The notes: generated by a model not told the origin, from the sequence alone. Positions 10,488 to 18,039 are shown, counted from the stretch's first letter. The stretch is DNA of 64,000 bases from Leptonema illini DSM 21528 (GCF_000243335.1 NZ_JH597773.1:2407369-2471368), one strand, 5' to 3'. A program made the numbers and translations.

Positions 10488-10531
10488 TGCATGAAATCTG
10501 ATTGACATTTCATGCAGTCGTGTGCTACATT
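10488..10531 (+). promoter_or_regulatory. Toxin-antitoxin promoter with perfect 10-bp dyad
   Basis: TTGACA (10502-10507) and TACATT (10526-10531), 18 bases apart, form a plausible promoter just upstream of the antitoxin gene. A perfect inverted repeat, TGCATGAAAT at 10488-10497 and ATTTCATGCA at 10507-10516 with a 9-base centre, brackets the -35 box. In this family antitoxin-toxin complexes repress their own promoter, so this dyad is the likely operator. Confidence 0.7.
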
Positions 10532-10548
10532 ATGAGCGGAAGGGGTAT

Positions 10549-10827
10549 ATGGCAATACTACAGGTAAGAGATATTGATGACCGACTCTACTCTCTTCTGC
10601 GCGACAGGGCGAGGCTGGAGAACAGGTCCATCAGTCAGGAGGTGGTAACGATTCTCGAAGCATATCTGGCCAATCCGGCAATGCATTCGGCCAATCCAAC
10701 ACGCGACTTCCTGTCGCTAACCGGATCATGGGAAGATAATCGTTCGTCGGCCGAGATAGTTCAAGAGATCAGGCGGATGAGGAAAAACAGCCGACGCTTT
10801 GAGGATGCCGATGTCCTATTTGATTGA
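10549..10827 (+). CDS. VapB/FitA-type antitoxin
   Basis: This 92-residue protein has an N-terminal ribbon-helix-helix-like segment (MAILQVRDIDDRLYSLLRDR then ARLENRSISQEVVTILEAYL), as in FitA/Arc-type antitoxins. The C-terminal half should wrap the toxin. The start at 10549 is favoured over a GTG at 10522 because GGAAGGGG precedes it. It overlaps the PIN-domain gene by 17 bases. It probably neutralises the toxin and represses the operon through the palindrome upstream. Confidence 0.85.
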   Translation: MAILQVRDIDDRLYSLLRDRARLENRSISQEVVTILEAYLANPAMHSANPTRDFLSLTGSWEDNRSSAEIVQEIRRMRKNSRRFEDADVLFD

Positions 10828-11212
10828 TACGGATATCATCATTTACAGCATTAAGGGAAATTCTACCGTTCATGACAATTTCTCCCGGAACGAGAAGATC
10901 CCCAAGTCCATCTCGGTTATCACATACGGAGAGCTTTTATCTGGAGCAAAGAAATCGCAAAACCCGGCCAGGAACCTTGCCGTCGTTTATCGTATTCGCG
11001 AGTTATTCCCTGTCATCGATGTAGATAGAGCCGTCATCGAAACGTTCAGTGATCTCAAAGCTCGAGGCCAGAGGACAGGCAGCGTCGTCGATGACATGGA
11101 CCTTTTGATTGCAGCAACGGCGCTGACTTACAATCTAACGCTTGTCACAAACAACATAAAGCATTTTCAAAAGATCGAAGGCTTGAAGATCGAAAACTGG
11201 AGCAAGCCGTGA
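10811..11212 (+). CDS. VapC/FitB-type PIN-domain toxin
   Basis: A 133-residue PIN-domain ribonuclease. The acidic metal-binding residues are visible: Asp in YLIDTDIIIY, Glu in SVITYGELLSG, Asp in VVDDMDLLIAATAL, and a C-terminal TNNIKHFQKI that matches the usual TNNxxHF. Proteins of this family cut tRNA or rRNA when freed from their antitoxin. The start at 10811 is chosen because GAGG precedes it by six bases; an in-frame ATG at 10799 is less likely. All catalytic residues are present, so it is probably active. Confidence 0.9.
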   Translation: MSYLIDTDIIIYSIKGNSTVHDNFSRNEKIPKSISVITYGELLSGAKKSQNPARNLAVVYRIRELFPVIDVDRAVIETFSDLKARGQRTGSVVDDMDLLIAATALTYNLTLVTNNIKHFQKIEGLKIENWSKP

Positions 11213-11231
11213 AGGCCAGCCTGGGCCATAA

Positions 11232-11288
11232 CGGGAGCATGCGGGAGGGCCAGCGTGGCTGTGATGGGAGCGTGCGAGAGGGCAAACG
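11232..11288. repeat. 34-bp repeat, two more units
   Basis: GGGAGCATGCGGGAGGGCCA (from about 11239) and GGGAGCGTGCGAGAGGGCAA (from about 11265) match the array at 10266-10437, with the same GGCTGTGAT joint. A more degenerate piece, GAAGGCCAGCCTGGGCC, lies just before at 11210-11228. They lead directly into module B. Confidence 0.8.
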
Positions 11289-11319
11289 TCGGGCGCGATT
11301 TTTTTTCTTGACAAACCGG
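11289..11319 (+). promoter_or_regulatory. Repeated upstream module B (TCGGGCGC, T-run, TTGACA)
   Basis: TCGGGCGCGATTTTTTTTCT leads into TTGACA at 11308-11313, nearly identical to module A. Further downstream, GAAATCTGATTGA (11342-11354) also matches the sequence before the toxin-antitoxin genes (10493-10505). The whole upstream region therefore looks duplicated, not just the -35 box. Confidence 0.55.
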
Positions 11320-11392
11320 TATTGTTTACGGCGGCCCCTCCGAAATCTGATTGATTCTCCATGAAGCGATAGGAACGTTTCGATAGTGCAAT

Positions 11393-12034
11393 ATGTCTGC
11401 CCGCGAAAGACAGAGAATCTTCGACCTGTACCACAAGCAGTACGTCGAGTTGAACTTCGAGCGACTTGAGCTCTGGAAGGCCGCCCGGCAGCATCTTCAG
11501 TCCGAGAACGTACTCTACGTCGGCTCCTCCATCCATATCACTCCGTCCTTTGTTTTTCAGAGTGTCACTTATGTTGATCCCGGCACGGGAGCCCGTGACT
11601 TCTTTCAAGATCTATCAGCCGTGAAAGACCTGATTCGCTCACAGGCTATCTACCGAAGCGATCCTTACGTTGCCTTCCTACCGGACGACATCCGCACCTG
11701 TACGCAGCTGCGTCCTGACTCGTATGAGCTTGTCATCACAGGCTACTCCGGCGCGATCGGCCGGTACTGCTGGCCTTATCTGCGCGCAAACGGGCACTAT
11801 CTGTCGAATAACCATGAAGGGGATGTCGTCGATCTTCTTCTGCTGCCTGATGCGCAGTACACGGGATACTTTGCGAAAGCCCATCGACAGTATGCGTTTC
11901 ACGCCACGACCGATGTCAGTTCGATCCTGCCTCCGCCTGTCAGCTATAAGGGACACCGAACCGGACAGATCTCTTATCTGGAGAATGAGCGTTACTACCT
12001 CGTCAAGAAGCGTGCGGGTGTTGCGCGGAATTAA
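11393..12034 (+). CDS. Hypothetical protein with Rossmann/methyltransferase-like fold signature
   Basis: A 213-residue soluble protein with no signal peptide. A central segment, NVLYVGSSIHITPSFVFQSV then TYVDPGTGARDFF, has the beta-loop-alpha-beta pattern of a SAM-dependent methyltransferase: a glycine loop, then an acidic residue after the second strand. The later YELVITGYSGAIGRYCWPYL resembles strand 4. The glycine loop is atypical (GSS in place of GxGxG), so catalysis is uncertain. It follows a repeat module copied from the toxin-antitoxin upstream region. I do not recognise the family. Confidence 0.6.
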   Translation: MSARERQRIFDLYHKQYVELNFERLELWKAARQHLQSENVLYVGSSIHITPSFVFQSVTYVDPGTGARDFFQDLSAVKDLIRSQAIYRSDPYVAFLPDDIRTCTQLRPDSYELVITGYSGAIGRYCWPYLRANGHYLSNNHEGDVVDLLLLPDAQYTGYFAKAHRQYAFHATTDVSSILPPPVSYKGHRTGQISYLENERYYLVKKRAGVARN

Positions 12035-12112
12035 GGCTGGAGTATGACGGATGTCATCGTCGTATGCTATAAGCGGAGGCATGGATTCCACTCTGAGGGC
12101 CGTTAACGGAGA

Positions 12113-12156
12113 AGCCTCTGCGCCTGCTGCGTACCATACGCAGAGGCGCAGAGGCT
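12113..12156. terminator. Long hairpin after the Rossmann-like gene
   Basis: AGCCTCTGCGCC on the left pairs with GGCGCAGAGGCT on the right, with additional CTGCGT/ACGCAG pairing around an ACCAT tip and one bulge, about 18 pairs in all. No T-run follows directly. It could end transcription of the upstream gene or be another repeat relic; its words (CCTCTGCG, GCAGAGG) resemble the interspersed repeats. Confidence 0.45.
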
Positions 12157-12160
12157 ATTG

Positions 12161-12196
12161 TCGGGCGCCCTCGGATTTTTTATTGACAGGCAACGG
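12161..12196 (+). promoter_or_regulatory. Repeated upstream module C (TCGGGCGCC, T-run, TTGACA)
   Basis: TCGGGCGCCCTCGGATTTTT then TATTGACAGG places TTGACA at 12183-12188, 41 bases before the SH3b gene. It shares layout and much sequence with modules A and B but lacks the preceding 34-bp units; a GC-rich hairpin takes their place. Confidence 0.5.
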
Positions 12197-12228
12197 GCCA
12201 AACAGGAGAAATGCGTTAGGCGGATGCC

Positions 12229-13005
12229 ATGTGCAGATTTATAAACAAAAGCAGCCTTTTTCTGATTTTCACGCTCTCAGCGCTGAGCTGCTCGCTTGCT
12301 GCCGATGAGCCTGATCAACTTCGTGTGGCGACTCGGAAGGGCCTGTATCTGCGTGAAGCCCCGAGCACAACGGCCCCGAAGATCAAGCTTGTTCCATATA
12401 GAGGTGGTGTAACCAGAATCACCGTAACCAATGTCATAGCGGAAATCGATGGCATCACTGCTCCCTGGATTCAGGTTTCATATAAAGACAAAACAGGTTA
12501 TATGTTCGGTGGCTACCTCACGCATTTACCATTACCATCGACGAATTGCACGTCTCTCTCCCAATACTGGAAGCAGATACACGGCGAGAGTAGCCTTCGC
12601 AGATACTATCAGATCGCACAGAAGAACAGCAAAAACGAATACATTACTCAGGAACGAGAATATTCCGAAGAACCTGCAATTGATTACAACAGCCAGTTGC
12701 TCATATTGGAAGAAAAGGGCTCCGCAAGCGCAATGCGGTTCGAAAGCTGGACGATTAACGGTGCTGGATCGGAGTCGCTCACATTCAAGAGAGGAACGGC
12801 GACCGATGCGTATCTCATCCTGCTTCTTTGCGGTCCACGGGGTATTGAAACGCTTTCTTTCTTCCGCTCGAATAATCATCAGTGCATCTATGACGATGTG
12901 GGAACCTATTCCATCAGCCTCAAAGAATCGACTGACTCGACGACTGTTCGTATTGACGGCAACCTCGGTCCGACAAGCGGGGATTGTCCAGGCCCGAAAA
13001 ATTAG
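12229..13005 (+). CDS. Exported protein with SH3b domain
   Basis: A 258-residue exported protein. The signal region MCRFINKSSLFLIFTLSALS is followed by CSLAAD: either a lipidated Cys at 21 (loose spirochaete lipobox ALSC) or ordinary cleavage after the next alanines. A bacterial SH3-like domain covers about residues 32-100 (RKGLYLREAPSTTAPKIKLV, then WIQVSYKDKTGYMFGGYL). SH3b domains typically bind cell-wall peptides. The C-terminal 150 residues are unrecognised. AGGCGG precedes the ATG by five bases. A second SH3b protein lies at 14019. Confidence 0.8.
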   Translation: MCRFINKSSLFLIFTLSALSCSLAADEPDQLRVATRKGLYLREAPSTTAPKIKLVPYRGGVTRITVTNVIAEIDGITAPWIQVSYKDKTGYMFGGYLTHLPLPSTNCTSLSQYWKQIHGESSLRRYYQIAQKNSKNEYITQEREYSEEPAIDYNSQLLILEEKGSASAMRFESWTINGAGSESLTFKRGTATDAYLILLLCGPRGIETLSFFRSNNHQCIYDDVGTYSISLKESTDSTTVRIDGNLGPTSGDCPGPKN

Positions 13006-13178
13006 GAGCATGCGGGTAACGGGGCTCGGGAAGGTTTCACCGACATACTCACAACACAGCATCTCTGAAATGGCCGATAAAAACCGATTGACATTTCTTC
13101 CACACCTTTAGACCATGAGTCCATGATCCACCTGCAATCCATACGAATATGATGCCCTTCCGGCGCGTATTCTCGTAT

Positions 13179-13254
13179 TGGGATGTAGCTCAGGTGGTGA
13201 GAGCGGCGACCTTATAAGCCGCGTCTGTCGCGGGTTCGAATCCCGTCATCCCGA
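13179..13254 (+). tRNA. tRNA-Ile (anticodon UAU)
   Basis: Cloverleaf: acceptor TGGGATG pairing with CATCCCG, discriminator A, D stem GCTC/GAGC, anticodon loop CTTATAA (anticodon TAT), T arm with GGTTCGAATCCC. The anticodon stem GCGAC/GCCGC has one A-C mismatch, and the first acceptor pair is U-G. The CCA end is not encoded. It would read the AUA codon directly; many bacteria use a lysidine-modified CAU tRNA for that. It lies among accessory genes. Confidence 0.88.
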
Positions 13255-13420
13255 CTGAAGCCGCTCAGGAATCATTCAACATGCTACGAATCCAGCCAGT
13301 CCGAATCGGCATCCATATCCACGGCCAGCTCATGTTTCTGGGAAATGCGGTAATGGCCCGCTGTATGTATGCCCTCGGGAATTCAGGCATTAGCGCAGCA
13401 ACGGGCACAGGCTCTGGCAA

Positions 13421-13774
13421 ATGAAACGCTATCTTTACACCATCAGCCTGTTCGTTCTCGTCAATTGTGTTCCTTCCCTCAACGAAAAGGAGCGGATTCA
13501 ACTCTATGAAGCCGGCATTCATCTCATGCACAACCATCCCCAAAGTAAGCTCCGTTACGCGACAGGCCTGCCACCGGAGATTAAAGATTTAGGCCCGAGT
13601 CGCGTTTACTTGAGAGACGAAGGGCTCTATATCGTAACATTCTCGTTCTTCGTAGAAGAGCATGGATTCTTCATTCCCCGAGCGAAAAACAACGAGAACA
13701 ACCTATCTGAGCACGGCGATCCATCATACAAGCATATCGGCAATGGCGTCTACAGATTCCGTATTAAGGGCTGA
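13421..13774 (+). CDS. Small putative lipoprotein
   Basis: A 117-residue protein with a short lipoprotein signal, MKRYLYTISLFVLVNC, lipid Cys at 16. The mature part has a repeated aromatic pattern (DEGLYIVTFSFFVEEHGFFI) and ends with IGNGVYRFRIKG, suggesting a small beta-rich domain. No family is recognised. It begins a close-set row of small genes at 13421-15315, several of which show frame damage. Probably anchored in a membrane, facing the periplasm or surface. Confidence 0.6.
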   Translation: MKRYLYTISLFVLVNCVPSLNEKERIQLYEAGIHLMHNHPQSKLRYATGLPPEIKDLGPSRVYLRDEGLYIVTFSFFVEEHGFFIPRAKNNENNLSEHGDPSYKHIGNGVYRFRIKG

Positions 13775-13779
13775 ATGCA

Positions 13780-14022
13780 ATGACCTACAACTCTCAACGA
13801 AATGCCGCCCTTGATCCAGACCGACCGATTGAACAACGAGCATCACATCTGCGCTCCTGCGCCCTGCTTGTGGGCCGACAGAGGTCAGCTCAAAGATCAA
13901 CGATCATAGCAACCATGAAGAACGACTTGAGCGTCAGTATAGAACACGATCTTGCTTCTGAAGATATCATGCGCTGCGTTCAATATCTTGATCGCTTGAA
14001 AGAGGAGTTAAATCGCCGATGA
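13780..14022 (+). CDS. Small hypothetical protein
   Basis: An 80-residue reading frame starting five bases after the small lipoprotein gene and overlapping the next gene as ATGA, which argues that at least its end is translated. The last 35 residues (MKNDLSVSIEHDLASEDIMR and on) look like a helical soluble protein. The first 45 residues are less convincing, so the true start may be the ATG at 13915. No family recognised. Confidence 0.45.
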   Translation: MTYNSQRNAALDPDRPIEQRASHLRSCALLVGRQRSAQRSTIIATMKNDLSVSIEHDLASEDIMRCVQYLDRLKEELNRR

Positions 14023-14741
14023 AAGTCACGTATATCTTCATTAATAGTGTATTGACTGCCTTGATATTCTTCTCTGACCCGGCATTTGCCGATCCCGCCT
14101 ACATCACAGGCAGCTCGGTCAATATTCGCAAGGCGCCCGATATCAAGGCGCCAGTGGTCAAGGTCGTTCCATTCTTGCAACCGGTAACCATTATTGAAGA
14201 GGGACCGTTTGTGGAAGTCTCTGGAATAGGACGAAACCTCTGGTATCGAATCGAAACCGGCGGCAGGACGGGATGGGTATTCGGTAGCTTTGTTACGAAG
14301 AACTATTGCCTGAATTCAAGCGGACAGGTGCTTGTTTATGCTCAGGCATACGATGTTTATGGTGCCACTTCATTATTTCGAATTGGCTTCATGCGTGACG
14401 AAGGGCCTTTAAAGTATCAGATAGAAGCCTCGTCCGTTTCCCTGTCTCCATCGTGCACATATCTTGCTACGGATTCCGGTTCAGATATCATCGGCTTGAT
14501 TGCCTTTTATAAGGCAGCCAAACCCGACTCCCGACCAATATTCCAGGCAACGCACGATCGCGGGGAACTGGTATGGGAAGGAGAATGCTTAACTTTCCAT
14601 GACATCCAGTATATCGGAAACGGCTGCACGCTCTGGAAGGAAAAGCAATTCTGCAATGGGTCGGTTGCCGAAACAGGCCGGACCGGTCGATCAATATTCC
14701 ACGAAACGGCATCGACCCCTGACCGGCGCTGCAACCAATGA
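14019..14741 (+). CDS. Exported SH3b-domain protein (C-terminus possibly frameshifted)
   Basis: A 240-residue protein with a cleavable signal peptide (MKVTYIFINSVLTALIFFSD then PAFADPAY) and an SH3b domain at about residues 27-95 (TGSSVNIRKAPDIKAPVVKV, then WYRIETGGRTGWVFGSFV). This arrangement parallels the protein at 12229, so the two are likely distant paralogues. After the stop at 14741 another frame stays open to 14829 with a credible sequence (EPGTLVYDKFMIENDSFVLK), so the annotated end may result from a one-base change. Start overlaps the previous gene. Confidence 0.7.
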   Translation: MKVTYIFINSVLTALIFFSDPAFADPAYITGSSVNIRKAPDIKAPVVKVVPFLQPVTIIEEGPFVEVSGIGRNLWYRIETGGRTGWVFGSFVTKNYCLNSSGQVLVYAQAYDVYGATSLFRIGFMRDEGPLKYQIEASSVSLSPSCTYLATDSGSDIIGLIAFYKAAKPDSRPIFQATHDRGELVWEGECLTFHDIQYIGNGCTLWKEKQFCNGSVAETGRTGRSIFHETASTPDRRCNQ

Positions 14742-14842
14742 ACCCGGAACCCTCGTATACGACAAGTTTATGATAGAGAACGATTCCTTCGTTCTGAAAG
14801 CATTCCAATCGGTCAAGCGAAGGCAATGAAGGAATACTCTGC

Positions 14843-15315
14843 ATGAGGCAAAGCGACTGGCAAACCATGATCAAGGATGCCGGGACGTTCGATGAAAAAC
14901 TTCGGATCGTCTGCGAGGCCCTTAATGAATATCCGGATGACTATGACTTGCTCATCATGAAAGGCGATTTTATCCAGCTTGCCGATGATAGCGAATACGA
15001 TCTCGAAGAAGCAAAACGGCAGTATGAACAGGCGTTGAGCATCGATCCCGCCCGACCGGAAGCCTGCGCGTCCCTCGGTTATTTCCACTATGCCATCCTT
15101 GATGACGATGAGGAGCAGAGCTATGGTTTCGCAAGTCCTTGAACATACGACCAACAGCCGAAGCCGTCATCGGCGTAGCGAAAATATTGCTCGACAGAGG
15201 TAAACGAGCGGAGGCAGTAGATTACCTCAATTACATGAATAGATCGATCCATGACAGGACCATTCTCTCCTTCATCGAAACTCTTGAGACAACGGATTCG
15301 CTCGGCCATGATTAA
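14843..15315 (+). pseudogene. TPR-repeat protein, frameshifted
   Basis: The first frame (14843-15142) encodes MRQSDWQTMIKDAGTFDEKL and a tetratricopeptide-like pair ending AKRQYEQALSIDPARPEACA. It then stops soon after DDDEEQSYGF. The neighbouring frame continues the TPR pattern at once: WFRKSLNIRPTAEAVIGVAK, then ILLDRGKRAEAVDYLNYMNR, to a TAA at 15313-15315. Adding one base near 15123 (TAT GG to TATTGG) joins both into about 157 residues. Either the gene is broken or the assembly has lost a T. TPR proteins usually act as protein-binding scaffolds. Confidence 0.75.
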
Positions 15316-15342
15316 TGAGGAAGCTCTTACCTGCTTCATCCC

Positions 15343-15933
15343 ATGCTTGCACAAAATAGAAAAGATACTCTGACGCTCTCTTTTGCTGTAACCTTCAGCA
15401 TCATAGCGTCTCTCTTTCTCTATGCGGTCATTCTGCCGAACTATTCTTTCGGCAGAGCCTGCTCCCTTTTTGATGGAGTGGCTTTGCCTGATCGTTCAGG
15501 TTATATACTCTATCACAGCGGTTTACTTCTGTACTCGATAATACTGCTCGGTCTTTTTTTCGTCATCTTTCCACATCGCGCGGACCGGAGTTCGCTGTTC
15601 CGTCTGATCCTCTGCGCTCTTCTCATTTATCCGCCCTGGTGGATTCTCATTGATTCGCCCCTTATTTTGAGCTTTATGGCTGCTTTGCTGCTTTCTCCTC
15701 CGGAGCCCGCAGCGTTTTCAGCTATTGCTATTGGTCTATCTCTACTCGTCATCGTCCCCGTAACTCTGCTATTCCTGCTTACGGCGATCTTGCTTCGCTT
15801 TATACTCAACCTGCACACAACGCGCATCCGCCTTTTTCTGTTCCATGCGACCGCCGTGGCCACAGGCATTGTCTTCGGCTACTTCGCCCTTGCTGAATTT
15901 CTGAAGCCTTTCTTTCCGCCCCTCTACGAATAA
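15343..15933 (+). CDS. Hypothetical multi-spanning membrane protein
   Basis: A 196-residue hydrophobic protein with about five membrane segments (for example TLSFAVTFSIIASLFLYAVI near residue 10 and ALLIYPPWWILIDSPLILSF near 90). Charged residues are confined to short loops and the tail. No recognised family or catalytic motif. It begins 27 bases after the broken TPR gene. No clear ribosome site is seen, so the exact start is uncertain. Confidence 0.65.
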   Translation: MLAQNRKDTLTLSFAVTFSIIASLFLYAVILPNYSFGRACSLFDGVALPDRSGYILYHSGLLLYSIILLGLFFVIFPHRADRSSLFRLILCALLIYPPWWILIDSPLILSFMAALLLSPPEPAAFSAIAIGLSLLVIVPVTLLFLLTAILLRFILNLHTTRIRLFLFHATAVATGIVFGYFALAEFLKPFFPPLYE

Positions 15934-15996
15934 TCCTCCTCCCCCTTTTTTTGAGATGCCGGATCAGCCCTTCATTCCTTCATTCTAATTCTATTT

Positions 15997-16629
15997 ATGG
16001 ATGCCAATTTCTGGTTACAGCGCTGGGATGAGAACAACATCGGCTTTCACGGAAACGAGGCCAATGCCCTTCTCGTAGAACACCTTCCCTCGCTCGGTCT
16101 GACTGCGAACAGTCGCGTTTTTCTTCCGCTTTGCGGCAAGACTCTTGATATCGCCTATCTGCTCTCGCGCGGCTATCGCGTCGTCGGAGCGGAACTGAGC
16201 GAGAAGGCCATCGAACAGCTTTTCGACGATCTGGGAGCCCGACCCGAAATCGTCGATATCGGCGGCCTCAAACACTACCGTGCAGATAACCTCGATATCT
16301 TTGTCGGCGACATCTTTCATGTTTCGCGATTCCTGCTCGGTACCGTCGATGCGATCTATGATCGAGCCGCTCTTGTCGCCCTTCCGCCGGCCATGCGCAA
16401 AGAATACAGCAAACATCTCATGCATCTGACCGAGACGTCGCCGCAGCTGCTCATCACCTATGAATACGATCAGACGGTCGTGCCGGGCCCGCCTTTCTCG
16501 GTGAGCAAGGATGAGGTGCACGAACACTATGATGCGGCCTATACCGTGAAACATCTTGCACGCATCGAAGCGCCATTGCGCGGCAGCGTACCGGCCGAGG
16601 AGAACGTATGGTTGCTGCAACAGCGATAA
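15997..16629 (+). CDS. tpm: Thiopurine S-methyltransferase family protein
   Basis: A 210-residue SAM-dependent methyltransferase matching the TPMT family. The N-terminal FWLQRWDENNIGFHGNEAN is the family signature, followed by RVFLPLCGKTLDIAYLLSRG (SAM-binding strand and loop) and VDAIYDRAALVALPPAMRKE. Homologues methylate thiopurines and, in bacteria, also selenium and tellurium oxyanions, so a detoxification role is possible. It overlaps the next membrane-protein gene by 22 bases. Length is usual for the family. Confidence 0.93.
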   Translation: MDANFWLQRWDENNIGFHGNEANALLVEHLPSLGLTANSRVFLPLCGKTLDIAYLLSRGYRVVGAELSEKAIEQLFDDLGARPEIVDIGGLKHYRADNLDIFVGDIFHVSRFLLGTVDAIYDRAALVALPPAMRKEYSKHLMHLTETSPQLLITYEYDQTVVPGPPFSVSKDEVHEHYDAAYTVKHLARIEAPLRGSVPAEENVWLLQQR

Positions 16630-17045
16630 AACCCGGCTCGCAGGCCAGTACCAGAATGCCGCGCATCCTGCTTTCCGTAGATTCCCTGGCCGCCCTGTCC
16701 GTCGGACTGATAACGCTTCTTATAACGCCGTTTCTTGCAGATCTGTACGGCTGGACCGAGGGCTTTACCCGCTTCATGGCCGCGGTAAATATCGCCTATG
16801 GTTCCTTCTCGGGTGTGCAGGCCTGGCTCTTTTTGCGGCATGGGCGACTGTTCCGGCCGGCTGTGCTTCTGCTTGTCATCGCAAACGCCGCCTGGATCGG
16901 TCACTGCCTCGCGCAGATCTGGTACCTCTATGATACGGCGACCTTTTTCGGGCTTGCCCAGCTCGGACTCGAAGCGATCTTCGTCGGCGGTCTGGCCGCC
17001 CTTGAAGCGCTCTATGTGCTGCCGTTAACCGATGATCGCTCTTAA
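16608..17045 (+). CDS. Small integral membrane protein
   Basis: A 145-residue protein with four predicted membrane helices (starting near residues 25, 55, 85 and 118). The ATG at 16608 is preceded by GAGGAG at a good distance, inside the end of tpm, so the two genes are probably translationally coupled. The first 17 residues are polar. No domain is recognised. Confidence 0.7.
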   Translation: MVAATAIKPGSQASTRMPRILLSVDSLAALSVGLITLLITPFLADLYGWTEGFTRFMAAVNIAYGSFSGVQAWLFLRHGRLFRPAVLLLVIANAAWIGHCLAQIWYLYDTATFFGLAQLGLEAIFVGGLAALEALYVLPLTDDRS

Positions 17046-17062
17046 CGTTAAGAAACAGTAGA

Positions 17063-17367
17063 CTAACGTTCTTCCAGAAGCTCCGGAAGAGAGTCCCACA
17101 TCTGTGCGAGCACGATCAGATCAGGGAGAAACGCCTTTAGCTGGCGCCCCGTGATTGAGTGGCACTTATGGCCTCCTCCGCGCGAGGGGCTCGCCGAGAT
17201 CTGTTCGCCGGAGAGGTACATCGTCCCCATAGTCCACCGCCATTTTTTCGCCAGCTCATCAAAAAGACGCAACGAAGGGCCGGCATGCCGCAGGGCCTCC
17301 GCCACACTTCTGGATGCAACAGGATTGCTATCACAACGAGTGAGAACGCTATGACTTCCGTTACCAT
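17063..17367 (-). pseudogene. Small exported protein remnant, possible frameshift
   Basis: On the minus strand a signal-like N-terminus starts at 17367 (MVTEVIAFSLVVIAILLHPE) but its frame soon loses protein-like character. The adjacent frame, open to a stop at 17063, reads AEALRHAGPSLRLFDELAKK and ends FLPDLIVLAQMWDSLPELLE, which looks like real protein. A one-base change near 17305-17325 would join them. Alternatively the second part alone (GTG at 17305, 80 residues) is the gene. No family recognised. Confidence 0.4.
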
Positions 17368-17477
17368 TTTCTTACTTTGATCTTCCTATTGCCTCATTCA
17401 TATCGGCGTTTTCCCCCCAGGCTGATATCTGACAATTCTCGTTGACCCGGCCCGCTTCTTCCGTCTATGCTCTTCCA

Positions 17478-18039
17478 ATGAGCGGTCCGATACGCATTTA
17501 CTCCAATACCGAGACAGAACTAAAGCATTTTTATCGGGTATTTCTGGTTCTCTCTTTATTGCTTCTCTCTGCTGCGATCGCCATCTGGATTCTCCTGGTC
17601 AGGGACCAACTGACCGGTGAACCTGCGCTGAACCGGTGAACCTGCGCTGAACCGGTGGCCCTTTGTGCTGTACATACTCCTGCTGGCCCTGGCTCTGCTC
17701 TGTTCCGCCTTTACGATCATGGCGCGCACCGGAGCAAGGTGGAATCACGTCTCTCATTTTCTGGTTACGCTTCCCATCGCTGGAATGATGTTCCCTGTAG
17801 TGGGAACGATACTGTGCGGATACTGTTTGAAAAAGATCGCCGGCCCCGAGCTGCCCGAACTCATGTTTTCTCGTAAGCCCTTCAGACGCCGCTACAGAGG
17901 ACCGGATATGCATCCGAGAGTTTATACGAAGGTTCCCTTTCGCAAAAGCAACATACCCGGAATAGCGAGCCTATCTTTTATCATAGCCACCCATGTCTTC
18001 TACCTGAGCATGAGCCTTTTCTATGCTATCACGGACTGA
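17478..18039 (+). pseudogene. Membrane protein gene disrupted by an exact 19-bp tandem duplication
   Basis: The reading frame starts MSGPIRIYSNTETELKHFYR, continues with a membrane helix (VFLVLSLLLLSAAIAIWILL) and runs to DQLTGEPALNR, where it hits a stop at 17637. The 19-base unit CCGGTGAACCTGCGCTGAA occurs twice in direct succession (17614-17632 and 17633-17651). With one copy removed the frame continues smoothly as ALNRWPFVLYILLLALALLC and on to a stop at 18037-18039, giving about 180 residues with four membrane helices. The duplication could be a recent inactivating slip or a reversible switch. Function unknown. Confidence 0.8.
17614..17651. repeat. Exact 19-bp tandem duplication
   Basis: CCGGTGAACCTGCGCTGAA is present twice with no mismatch, followed by a third start of the unit (CCGGTG at 17652). 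Nineteen is not a multiple of three, so copy number decides the frame of the surrounding membrane-protein gene. Confidence 0.95.

Noticed and set aside
10117..10555. Long minus-strand reading frames rich in LPSRMLPSR-type repeats
   Set aside because: They are translations of the 34-bp non-coding repeat in several frames; no ribosome sites, and fliO has a clear signal-peptide start at 10116.
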